DNA of 64,000 nt, taken from contig JAOVFP010000011.1 in assembly GCA_025738555.1 (NCBI GenBank), positions 1,178,001 to 1,242,000 of the forward strand. The letters run 5' to 3'. The DNA comes from Cyathus striatus. Lineage: Eukaryota; Basidiomycota; Agaricomycetes; Agaricales; Nidulariaceae. The notes under the pieces were generated by a model. That model made no database searches. It saw only the letters and a list, made by a program, of their open reading frames with translations, and was not told the origin of the DNA. A program made the translations under genes and the position numbers. Each line of letters opens with the position of its first letter. Position 1 is the first letter of the stretch. Shown piece by piece: positions 1 through 10,395 of this stretch.

Positions 1-318
1 TAGAGATATATGTATACTCATGCATAATATAGATAACTCTATGAAAACTTGACCATAAAATATGTAGTCTATAGTGCTCTATCCAACAGCACAGCATGCT
101 ACACGGTGGTATGTGGTTCATATAGAGTTGTATGGCCTAGCAGGTGATCGGCATAGGCTACCGAGCTTGGTACTTGGCTCTGTAACCGGATCAGTGTTTC
201 GGAGTCGGACCTGTTTCCTGATGTATATAGCTGAGCCTGTGTCGAGTGCACAAATAGAAAGAATTTGATCCCACGAATAAAGTTAAGGTTCTTGGAATAG
301 TAACTGGAAATGATGTAG
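1..318. other. Intergenic, no gene recognised
   Basis: AT-rich leader with no reading frame that looks like a protein family. It ends in the TAG target duplication (316-318) of the small element that follows. Confidence 0.5.
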
Positions 319-680
319 CACCTCAGACAAGCCTAAATCGGGTCAGTATAAATATGGTACTCCTTGATTTCCTTAATAATTAGAATATGCTGTAAAGTAT
401 ATAAGGTGTCAGATTGTTCCAATTGTTTCGTACCGAATTTACATGTGCGACATGAACCGAGCCTCCGAAAATTTTCCGATTGGCCTAGAAGGCCTAGAAC
501 GGATGAGATTATGGATCTTATTGTAAATATCTTGCATGGATCAGACGGTTATCCTATTGTTGTGCATGTTCAAAATTTGCTCAAAAATCGGACATTTAAT
601 ATATTTAAATAACTATTCTAATTGTTACATACATCGGATTGTACCATATTAAACGATCCGATTCACCCTTGTCTGAGGTG
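319..680. mobile_element. MITE-like element, copy 1 (CAC...GTG ends, TAG duplication)
   Basis: This 362-bp element starts CACCTCAGACAAG and ends with the inverse, CTTGTCTGAGGTG. The inverted repeat continues imperfectly for about 65 bp on each side (AATATGGTAC and AATTAGAATA recur in both arms). It is flanked by TAG at 316-318 and at 681-683. A diverged sister lies at 5444-5838. CAC...GTG termini plus a 3-bp duplication resemble CACTA-type (CMC/EnSpm) elements; this assignment is inference, and no transposase is present. It sits about 230 bp upstream of the start codon of the GH16-like gene at 909. Confidence 0.8.
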
Positions 681-908
681 TAGCCTGTAGGGAGTGGAAC
701 CGGCGGTGTAATCACTGATATTCACACAGGATGTACACATGAACAGCGTGCTGTTCATCATTATCGGAAGACGATCAGCAACTATCACCCTTCTATGTTT
801 TTATAGTTTGCAACATATTTCGTAATGGGATGTTGCAATGCCGGTCGTCATTCATTCATTATTCAAATATAATCCACATGCTAATAGTATAGTCATCACC
901 CTGTTGAC

Positions 909-2825
909 ATGCTCTGGCTCCCTGTATCTTTTACCCTACTCTCGGTCCTGGTGTCCGCGGCAATATATGAGCTCGTTCAAGATAGTAGAAATACCGGCGA
1001 GAGTTTCTCCGATGCATGGGAGTTCGTTACTACAAGTATTTCTTTCTAATAAAACGATTGATGAGTCGTCATTGCTGAATACAGACTCTTTTAGCTGATG
1101 GTAAAGATCAAGGAGAACAGTCGTACGAGAATCCCTTTTTCGTTTAGCTTTCATTGATTCCTTATAGCTACGTGAATGCACAAGATGCTTCGTCCAGATC
1201 ATTAATGTATACCGATATGGCGATTGGTAGCACATTTATAAGGGTGGATAATATCAGTGCCATTTCTTCAGATGATGTCGGCGGGAGGGGCTCGGTCAAA
1301 CTTATGACAAAAGCTACTTATCCAATGGGAAGTCTTTGGATTATTGATCTCTTCCATGTACCATACGGAGTAAGTTTAACCTTTGTCCTGAAATACGCAA
1401 AACATTTACTGATATCTTATGCTTATTCTCCAGTGTGGCGTACAGCCAGTATTGTACGTTGTTCTAAGACTTAGTTTTGGAAAGCCATATATATATTTGA
1501 CATTTCAAGTCGTTCTTTGGCTCTGAATGATAATTGGCCTAATGGCGGGAAAGTATTTCTGTTCACTCCGTTGTATTTGTTTTTTTAATGTTTTCATTAC
1601 AGCGGTATCAGTATATTTGAGGCAATGAACAAAGAAGCATCAAGCCAAATGAGCTTGTACACAGGAGAAAAGTGCAATGCGTTTAGTTCGAACCCTAATC
1701 AAAACCAGGCATCGATTGTTAACACGACGGATTGCAGCGATCCAATACAAGGTTGTATCACTACCAATGCTGGCTTTCCTTCGTATGGCCTGGAATTCAA
1801 TAACGGACAGGGTGGTGTGTACATTACCGAATTTACTTCCACTGGAGTTTCGTAAGATTAATTTGTGTAAATATTACCGTATATATCACTAATTCTAGTA
1901 TTTGTAGTATATGGTTTTATCCCCGCAAAGATATCCCTAGTTCCATTGTAAATGCCCAGAGTATTAACACGACGGATTTTGGCACCCCGGTAGCAAATTG
2001 GCCAGCTTCCATCTGCGGATCTCAGAGCTTCGGTCAAGTCTTTTCGCCTCAGTCCCTTATCATTGAAATTATACTTTGCGGAAGTGAGTGCCAGTATAGT
2101 AATGTGTTAACAATAGCGCTTACTTATGGTTAGATCTGAGTGCTTCGCCTTCATCATACAACCAAGCTTGCGGCCCAGGCGTCTGTTCCGTGCTTGGTAA
2201 TGGTTCCAATTTTTCGGATGCATATTTCGAGATAGGATTAGTCCAAGTGTTCCAGTCAAGCGATACGACTGATACTAACAGCATCTCGACGGGCAACAGT
2301 GGTACCCCTACTGGATCCTCAAGTAGTACCGTAACTAGTAGTGCTACTACTGCGACACCCAGTGGCACAGGAAATGGATCTGATGCTAACAAGCACAAAG
2401 CCACGACAATTGGAATTGTTGTAGGCATAATTTGTGGCTTTCTTATCATCTTTGGGGCAGCATTGTTTGTTTATAAGAAGCGTAAAAACACTTCGAGCTC
2501 GAAAGGAGAACCACATATTCCTGTACCATTTTTGAGTATGCAGCAGAGCGTTACTGATGAGGTGCTTAATCCCATACATGTGCAGGCACGAACGAAATCA
2601 CCAATTACGGATAGAGCTGTGGACTTGATCACAGCAGAGTTGGGGACGGCAGAGGAAAACAGGTCACCTTCAGCTGGAGCTGCTGATGCACCAGTGGAAA
2701 TAACGGAATTACTACTGCAGGAGAATAGTATGCTAAGGAGGCGGTTGGCCGAAGTTAGGGAATATGGGGTGGGAGAGACACCGCCGCCCACGTATTACGA
2801 AGGCGATCATGAAAACGATACTTAG
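909..2825 (+). CDS. GH16-like membrane-anchored pseudoenzyme, copy 1 (one splice donor damaged)
   Basis: Inferred exons: 909-1035, 1095-1119, 1168-1369, 1434-1453, 1510-1548, 1603-1851, 1908-2083, 2134-2825 (about 509 aa). In order: signal peptide (first ~18 residues, cleavage near VSAA); a domain like fungal GH16 laminarinases (YELVQD start, FHVPYGCGVQP, NWPNGG, AYFEIG end); Ser/Thr linker; one transmembrane helix (IGIVVGIICGFLIIFGAALFV) followed by KKRKN; and a tail with a coiled coil (ELLLQENSMLRRRLAEV) and PPPTYYE. GH16 enzymes carry ExDxxE. Here the same position reads GISIFE, so the nucleophile Glu and the Asp are gone and only the last Glu remains. Hydrolysis is therefore unlikely; glucan binding or sensing is inference. 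The intron after 1548 begins GAAAGT where the paralog has GTAAGT, so this copy may be mis-spliced or a recent pseudogene. Confidence 0.75.
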
Positions 2826-3021
2826 AATATTGTTGTTGCACAATTATCGCTGAAGGGTGTATACACTCTGCTTTGTACATATGAATGTTAAAACATTAAC
2901 TGCGCGCTTTATTCTTATTTGGACGAGACTCCAGCCCGTTGAGATAAAGAGACCATAAACCGGTTGTTTTCATTCGCTCCCTCGGAGGGGGGATTTTTAC
3001 GTTCGCGAGCGTTCTACTGCT
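2826..3021. other. Intergenic, no gene seen
   Basis: Short 3' flank of the GH16-like gene. It ends in the 9-bp target site of the next element. Nothing else recognised. Confidence 0.4.
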
Positions 3022-3030
3022 ATCGGTAGT

Positions 3031-4698
3031 GGGCCGTCGACTTTTCGAGTTACCGGTCACTCGAATGGAACTCGAAAGGAACTTGAGTGGAACTCAACTT
3101 AGGAACTCACCTGTAACCCGAAAAATGTAAATTAGCTTGATTTGTATCGTATATCACAGATATTCTGACCCTGCTATGGATTACTCGATTAATGCTCACT
3201 CGCTGTTGCGCCTCGGCGCTCATTATTTCCCACGCCCCTGAATGTTGACCATTAATTTAATCTGATGCTTCTCCCTCCATCAAATTGATCAATGAGTGCC
3301 GCACGTTGTTTTCCACGGCGCGTTTGATCACATTCATATGCCTCATCATCGTTATAAACAGTGAGCACCCATTATTTTCATTTCTGGTCGAGTTATTGGA
3401 CAATTCCTCTCAATTCTTTTTGTGAATATGAATGTATATTAAATGCTTCTACAGTACAGCTAAATTATTTATGAAATAGTATGAAATAACTAACTTCATA
3501 TTGTAAAAAAAAAATCACAGGAAGAATCCAAAAACTGAGTGAAGAATGCACAAAATACATGCTCACTGTTGAACATGATGATGGAAGAAGTGCAATGCGA
3601 TCACCATCAATGCATCAGAAGCGAGTGGACTTATCAGGGATTTGATGGCTGATGTGATGGCACTATTTTTACACATCTGCGGCGGCAGGGGTGGGCATGG
3701 GAAACAATGAGGTAAGGGATTGCGATAACAATGAGCATGATTGTAAAGTATGGGTTTTTTGTAATGGAATTTGAGGAACTTAATATAGGAACTTAACTGG
3801 AACTTACAGCTAAATGCAAAACTGTAGGCCATTTCGAAATTTGACAACTTGTAATTCACGTAGTAATATGATGTCATTTATATGAAATTGGTCAAGTGCC
3901 CCACAGGTGGTACCACTGGTCCCGTCTCCATAGTGCAACTGTACGGCACACTGCTCGAATACTGATACCTGTCACTCCCGCAATCTCCTTTGGATGCATG
4001 CTGATTGAGAGTCGAGTAATAATTTCTTTCTGAATGAGGTGGATGTAGCGATACAGCATTGCTGGTCTGCATGGCAAGGAGTGTTGCATAGGAAGGTTGG
4101 GAGAGCACTGGTAAAGCTGTGGAGCCTGCAGAGTAGACTATGCCAATTTTAGCAACTAATTGTCACATACAACATCTTAGTGTTTTTGAGAAATGGCCTA
4201 GGGTTTTGCATTTAGCTGTAACTGGAACTCGAATGGAACTCGATCCAAATTTGAGTGTCCTTGAGTGTCAATTTACCACTCGAAGGTAACTCAATGGTAA
4301 TTTAACTGACACTTGAATTTAGGAACTTAACACCACTTGAAAAAAAATAAGTGAGGAACTCAACTCGACTCAATGGAACTTAACTTGAGGGAACTTGACT
4401 TACACTCACTCAAATAGTAGAACTAGTGATTAGTTTTTACTTTACACTTGAAATTTTGAAAATTGAACTTGAGGGAACTCAAAAAATTGGTGAGGAACTT
4501 AACTCAAGAGAACTTAACTTGCAGAGAATTAATTAGCAAGGAACTTAAGTCAACTTGAAAAACTTAACTTTCACTGAATAAAAATAAGCAGGGCCAAAGT
4601 GGAACTTAACTATAGCTCAACTGGAACTTAACTTTGACTCGACTAGAACTTAACTTTGACTTGAAAAACTTAAGGGGAACTCGAAATGTTAGCAGCCC
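3031..4698. mobile_element. GAGTTCC-repeat DNA element A (9-bp duplication)
   Basis: This 1,668-bp element begins GGGCCGTCGACTTTTCGAGTT and ends with the inverse form, CGAAATGTTAGCAGCCC. Flanks ATCGGTAGT (3022-3030) and ATCAGTAGT (4699-4707) are a 9-bp duplication with one mismatch. Inside, just within each end, are dozens of variants of GGAACTCGA/GGAACTTAA. A central part (about 3160-3880) matches in reverse orientation the part of element B at about 16440-17150. Nine-bp duplications are typical of Mutator-like elements (established), but no transposase is encoded and the assignment is inference. Confidence 0.75.
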
Positions 4699-4707
4699 AT
4701 CAGTAGT

Positions 4708-5440
4708 AGCTTATTTATTTTTAACTCAAAACCATAATGCAAGCCTTGGCACACCATAACATGCCTCTCAACATTCTCTTCTATCCAAGCCACTACACCA
4801 ACACAGACATACTTTACTATTCTTTTACAACCCCCTACTTAAATTCTTCTCTGTGTCCTTGGAAAACATGTACTAAGTAGTAATTTGGAGTTCATGATGG
4901 AAGCAAGTTATAACTTAGTTATATTTGTTTCATGGTAATACAATGCTTCAACTGGGACATGAGTAACTTTTTCTAATATGAATTTATGAGCACCAAGGTG
5001 CTTATCAATTTTTGAACTCTTGAAACAAGCTAAAAATGTCATTATGTTACTATGTAATGGCCCAGGACCTGGAGACCTTCCAATATCATGTGATATTGAT
5101 CAATTTTACCCTGGGGCTTTCCTGCATCAAGCTCATCATTCTCCATGTCCTGCTTGTATTTGAGCTTCCCGTTCGCATTGGTGTGTCAAGAGAGAGCTTG
5201 TTGAATCAGTCAGCACCAGCAGGCACCATAATGAGGGGGTACTGGCACCATCACGCACGCCAACAGTCATCATCCACTTTTCTCTGAGTCGCTGTTTCCG
5301 ACATCTGGCATTGCAGCTTTATTGGTTTGCACCGTGATCCGATTCACTATTGTCGGGGGTGTGGTTACCAATAGTATTTCTTAACACTAACATAAAAGTG
5401 AAATTCCATACTTACCATCTACTAATCATATATACAACTA
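4708..5440. other. Intergenic, no gene recognised
   Basis: About 730 bp between two mobile elements. Short open frames show no family features. Nothing supportable seen. Confidence 0.4.
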
Positions 5441-5443
5441 TAT

Positions 5444-5838
5444 CACCTCAGACAGGCCTAAATCAGGTTCATGTAAATATGGTACATCCCAATTTTTGTA
5501 ACAATTAGAATATGCCATAAAATATGTAATGTGTCAGATGCATTAGAAAATTCTAAATTGGGTAATACATCTGCTTATTGTTCCAATTGTTTCGTGCCGA
5601 TTTTACCTGTGCAATGTGAACCAAGCCTCCAAAAATTTTCCAATTGGCTTAGGAACAGATGGGGTCATGGATCTTATTGTAAATATGTTGCATGGATTGG
5701 TCAGTTTTCCTATTCTTGCATATATTCTAGATTTGCTCACACATTGGCCAGATAACATATTTTAATAACTATTCTAATTGTTAAGTAAATTGGGTTGTAC
5801 CATATTTACAGCGATCCGATCCACCCTTGTCTGAGGTG
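5444..5838. mobile_element. MITE-like element, copy 2 (CAC...GTG ends, TAT duplication)
   Basis: Diverged sister of the element at 319-680, in the same orientation. It begins CACCTCAGACAGG, ends CTTGTCTGAGGTG, and is flanked by TAT at 5441-5443 and 5839-5841. The two copies share most of their length, including the segment around TTGTTCCAATTGTTTCGT. Together the two sites suggest a TA-N target preference. Confidence 0.8.
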
Positions 5839-5841
5839 TAT

Positions 5842-6464
5842 GTATTAAAGAGTTCAATCAGGTTCTCGAAGATAAATATCGTATTACATAATCGGAACCA
5901 AGCAAGATCACGTTCGCGTGACGCATCCCGGCATCCGTAGTATTAGCAAAGCTGCCGGCAGCCCGGCACAGCCGGTAAGAAATTTCTGCCTCTATCTGTT
6001 GCACCACCAGCACGCAGTCGCCCCCAGCACTCAAGGTCAAGATTTTAGCAGTACCACACCATACAGTAGCCTATTTTTTCTCCCTCTCCCCGCCCTATTT
6101 TTATATATCCTAGTGTAGTACACCTGTTATATTCTGCTTTAATACATGCACTTGCCAGGCCCGCTACCAGAACTGACAAACCAGATCACAAGTAAATGTG
6201 AGTCTTAATAACGGCAGCACTGGCCGTGCTGGCCACAAGTATTGGCATCATGAGGGGGTCACAACATGCTCTCGCAAGCTCCAGCGAATAGTAGCGAATC
6301 GTAGCCGGTGTGTCCCGCCCATCCAGCGGCACACTCCGTTTGCGTCTCGGGCCAGTAAACTGACCCATAACCCAATCCCCACAGCTACTATTCACCAGGG
6401 CCAGCGTGCTAGACTTTATTGGAACGTATGCATCTGTACGCATGCGACTCGCATCTTTGCCGAA
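5842..6464. other. Unassigned sequence replacing the front of GH16-like copy 3
   Basis: This stretch lies where the GH16 domain of the third paralog should be, but does not resemble the matching part of the two complete copies. It is rather GC-rich in 6180-6440. I recognise no gene. It ends at the perfect hairpin 6465-6517. Confidence 0.4.
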
Positions 6465-6517
6465 CAACTCCTATTGCTGTGCCTTTGTCACTGACAAAGG
6501 CACAGCAATAGGAGTTG
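6465..6517. repeat. Perfect 26-bp inverted repeat with a 1-nt spacer
   Basis: The left arm 6465-6490 (CAACTCCTATTGCTG...) is the exact reverse complement of the right arm 6492-6517, with a single C between. The right arm is coding sequence for the transmembrane helix of the third GH16-family paralog, so the left arm is a fold-back copy of it made at the rearrangement breakpoint. Confidence 0.9.
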
Positions 6518-6920
6518 TTATAAGTGTTATATGTGGCTTCCTTATCATTTTCGCAGCAGTCTTGCTATTCTACATGAGGTGGAAAAATACTTCGAACTCG
6601 GGAGAAAAGTCACCAATTCCCTTGCCATTTTTCAGTTCTCGGCAGGGCAATATTAATGTAGTGCATAATCCAATGCATGCGCCGCCGCGGCCCAAATCTC
6701 GTACTATGGATAGAGCTGTGGATTTGAACACTGCAGGTTGGTTTTTACAGAGGAAAAAACTCGTCCGCCGTCAGTTAGTGCTGTTGTTGCCCCAGTAGAA
6801 GTAGCACAATTACTTGAAGAAGTTGATATACTAAGAAGGCGGTTAGCCGAGGTTACGGAGGCAGTGGCAGGGGAGACACCACCTCCTATATATTACGAGG
6901 ATGATGAAAATGTCGACTAA
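6492..6920 (+). pseudogene. GH16-family membrane protein, copy 3: tail-only remnant with frameshift
   Basis: Only the transmembrane helix (GVVISVICGFLIIFAAVLLFY), the basic stop-transfer residues and the cytosolic tail remain. The tail is clearly paralogous: GNINVVHNPM, RAVDLNTA, then coiled coil ELLEEVDILRRRLAEVTE-like and PPPIYYEDDENVD. Around 6735-6765 the reading frame shifts by one base relative to the copy at 10396-12269 (26 versus 27 bases across the segment after NTA). The signal peptide, GH16 domain and linker are absent, so it is not expected to make a functional protein. Confidence 0.8.
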
Positions 6921-8097
6921 GTAGGGTATCGCTCGGTCGTAACGAATTCGTACTTGAGCGTATGAAAACTGTCCTACGAATGTTAACAATGCATCTGACT
7001 CTTTATCTGATCTTGGCTCATAGTACACAAGGTAGCATTAGGATAGCAGTGGACTCTCTACCGTCGATCGACCCAGTGAAACGTGTCGAGCCTTGTGTCC
7101 GCTCCTAGTGAAAGACGCTGTAAATGTGGAGTGGAATTTGTTCGCTGCTAGACTCTATAATGTCTCAGATAATGAACCAAACGAGAACAAATGACAGAAA
7201 AATATACCGCGTAGAGTATCCGTCGTAACACCTGTACCCTCCTTGCCTCGCAACCAACCTACGCTCGCACTTACACCAACCCACGCTATCCTATCACTTT
7301 CGTCATGACCCGAAGATATGTAGCCCCATAGGCCGTGTCTCCTCCATAAATTTTACGAGGGAAATGCGGTAGAACTCGGTGAGGCTTCGTATCAAAGCCA
7401 CGTCATTAGGAGCCTAAGGTAGATCGGCCATTGCGATCCCACAGGGAAGTACGGTGTGTGCTGAGGGCGTGTAATGTATGCGGCTTAATGGCGTAGGAAA
7501 AGATTGAGATTGATGTGGAGATGAGGCGAAGGATTTCTTCTCGCTGACAAACCAAGGAGCGGACCTAGAGTGGGATGTGAATGGGAGAGACATTCCAGCC
7601 CGCTTCCCTCGATATCCTGTATGATTGGACGTACAATCAAACAATCAAACTCGCGCTCGTCACTTATTCAGTCGATGTCACGTACGTAGTAGCAACATTC
7701 CCCTCTCAGAACCTTGACCTTCCCAACCAGTAACGTTCATGACTCCCTTCACCAGCACTTTTGCCCCAACTTTAATCCCAGAAACCATCCCAACGTTTTT
7801 GACTGTGTTCTCCGTTGTACCCGGTGCAAATTTTTTCGCTCTTGTCCTGTCGAACGGCCACCGGTGATGCTGAGAGTGGCATGAAGGGCAATTGGGTGGA
7901 ACTTGATGATGTTGCCAGAGCTGTGCAGAAGCCTGAAGGGGCTGTTCGAGCTTAACTGAACGTTTGTGATGAATTCATTCAATGGTGTATAGGTTGGTTA
8001 GAAAGCGATGTTAATGATGCATTATGTATGTGCAAGATGGTAGGTGGCAGTGGTATGCCCGGAGGAAGTAGGGCAGCGAGAGCCTAGATTCTAGAGC
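6921..8097. other. Intergenic with dispersed repeat fragments
   Basis: No gene recognised over about 1.2 kb. A stretch near 7235-7290 (cttgc-tc-gcaaccaacctac, then cacttacacc) recurs near 32440-32480, so part of this is a repeat shared with the region upstream of the acyl-CoA oxidase gene. Confidence 0.4.
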
Positions 8098-8105
8098 GTT
8101 AAGAT

Positions 8106-9685
8106 CAAGAGGCGTCAGATCCACCGATCTCGGAACATAATCCGTAGACCCCTCCCCCCCCCCCTCCCCCCCCAAAAGGGGTTTAGCACGTTGCCACCAT
8201 GTTGAATCTCCGACGGCAGCAGCCTGTTCCGGCGCTGACGCGTTGTCAGCTACTGTCAGGTTCTACTTCCACCCATTATCTTTCGCTTGTCATTCGTTAT
8301 AACAACATTACTTTATCACGCTCACGTTTCCAGACGCGTCCCATTCTCCTCACTTATTCAAGCACGACGGAAGTTACCTGTACATAGCAATGTAGATATT
8401 GGTGACCGTCTTCTCTATTGTGTAAACACCTCGTCAGACCAATTTATTGTGAACATATCTTCTTTTTTATTTGGAATTTTCAAACACCTTCCTCTTTATG
8501 AAGAGGATGCCCAGCTTGGAACGTTAAAATTTTCTGTAATCGATGTTCTATCTATGTCATTGTCAATCATGGATGCAATGTTTTTGATCCCGTTCCAATT
8601 CAACGTCACTCCCACTGCCCAGTCTCCGGTTCCTACCGCACATATTCTTTCGCTATTCACGATACTTCCAACCGTCATCCGCCACCATATGACATATTAG
8701 AAATCAACAAAATAACTTCTATGCTGTGTGTGCGGTCACATTTATGCTCCAAGATCTCAAGTAACCACAGGGCCTGTTTCCGTGCATCGGTGCAATCAAT
8801 ATTTAATAGCTATATATATTGCAGCATGCCATTCCGAACACTTAGTCACGCACAGCTTTGCCAGAAGCTGAACGATATGAATAATTTATACCAATACCAG
8901 CGGCTTCAGGTGAATTAATATGTTTGTATGTTACGAAGTGAAATGAGCTGTGGGATGTGGTTGGTACTGAACACGTTCATGCACACAACCGACAATAAAC
9001 TTTGAAAATTTTATTTATTTAAAAAATCACGTTCATAGGCTCCATTGAATACTGTTTAATGCAAAATCGTTCAGCTGGAGCGTTGAATGCTTACTTGAGA
9101 GGATCGAGAAGGCTGTTGCGGAGAAATATAATAAAAGGCGATCTTATGGCTACCAGAACACTGCTACCACTCGTATCTTGCAGACAGAGTCCGCACGACG
9201 CATACGTTCAAATTCGACTTCACAATATTACTCACCAAGATCAATTCCGCATCTAATATATTCCAATAATACAACTTTTTCTAATTCAAGTTTATAACTG
9301 TCCACCACTTCGACAGGTGGTACCGGTTGTTTCAGCTACTAATACCTGTAATCTTCTCTCACCTCTACATTGAACATGGCAAATTCATTACTTAACATAA
9401 TATTAATACGTTGTGTTACATATTATTATACTCAATAACCCACTAATTTAGTAGAGGGAGCAAGTAAAAGATAAGTTCAAAGAGTCCAATACTTATTCTA
9501 CTTGACTCGACAACGAGCACTTCACGAAGGTTTAAAAAGATATGCCGACCTGCCGACCATTGATCTCATCTGATGTTCTGGCAATGCCATTGGGAAGCCG
9601 AGACTCGGCGTTTCCCGAAATCACATCAAGTCAGGGTTGATGCAAAAAGTTCATGTTCCAAGATCGGTGGATCTGACGCCTCTTG
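8106..9685. mobile_element. 1.58-kb inverted-repeat element with 8-bp duplication
   Basis: The terminal inverted repeats are about 33 bp: the left end starts CAAGAGGCGTCAGATCCACC and the right end is its inverse, with about one mismatch in the first 33. Exact 8-bp flanks GTTAAGAT lie at 8098-8105 and 9686-9693. Eight-bp duplications fit hAT or KDZ superfamilies (established); which one is unresolved. Inside, an open frame at 8287-8700 (137 aa) has no family resemblance I can see, and there is a C-rich run near 8148-8172. Probably non-autonomous. Confidence 0.8.
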
Positions 9686-9693
9686 GTTAAGAT

Positions 9694-10395
9694 GACGGTC
9701 ATGTGAAGTATGAAATAAGTTCTTCCCACGATCTACTCACTCTAACAGCCTCTCGCGTAGGTCACTCGCGTAGGTCAAACTTCTAACTAACATTACTTAT
9801 AGAAGTTTGACGTCTTGACATTTAAAGTATTGGCTAAAGCGTGTTTGGTAAGGTAACCTCAATATTTTTCGAACCCCGCCCATCGGGCCCCTACCCCCGG
9901 TCCGGCATTCTAGCCCTAGAGCCGCTGGCACTTATTACTTAACATTAACATCAATACGGCCAATATTAAGCACATCTCCGGCACAGACTACTCCTACTGT
10001 CACAAAATTGCAAAAATGCTTCGACGATCAAGAGGACACAAATGCGATATACCTAACATTTGTTCGTGCATGGTCTATATTGCTGTAAAATGACTCATGT
10101 TATGCATTACAGAATTTATGTTTCCTGTGGTACAGTGTTCCGGTGAATGTACGATCAAAACAAATAATAACTCGGAGTTGATCAGAAATCTGATTGATGG
10201 ATTACTTATACTCAGTATGTAGAATAGGGGTAGTACGAATGGACGCCGTCCGTACGTGTTATCTACACTGTGTAACATGTTGTGTTTCGTCCATCCCGTG
10301 TAGAATAGTACCAGTTTTCGTAATCGGACTGCAATGCCCGTCTTGGCTCTTCACATATAATCCAGGATACCAGCAATAGTTATTACCCTGTCGAC
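9694..10395. other. Upstream region of GH16-like copy 2
   Basis: No gene recognised. The last ~230 bp resemble the 5' flank of copy 1 (both carry short matches immediately before the start codon, such as CCTGT-GACATG), as expected for a duplication that included the promoter. Confidence 0.45.

Noticed and set aside
5858..6118. GC-rich frames considered as a histone or other conserved gene
   Set aside because: Compared by eye with core histone motifs in both orientations; no consistent match.
8287..8700. 137-aa open frame considered as a transposase
   Set aside because: No DDE/RNase H or BED-like motifs visible; kept only as an unknown frame in the 1.58-kb element.
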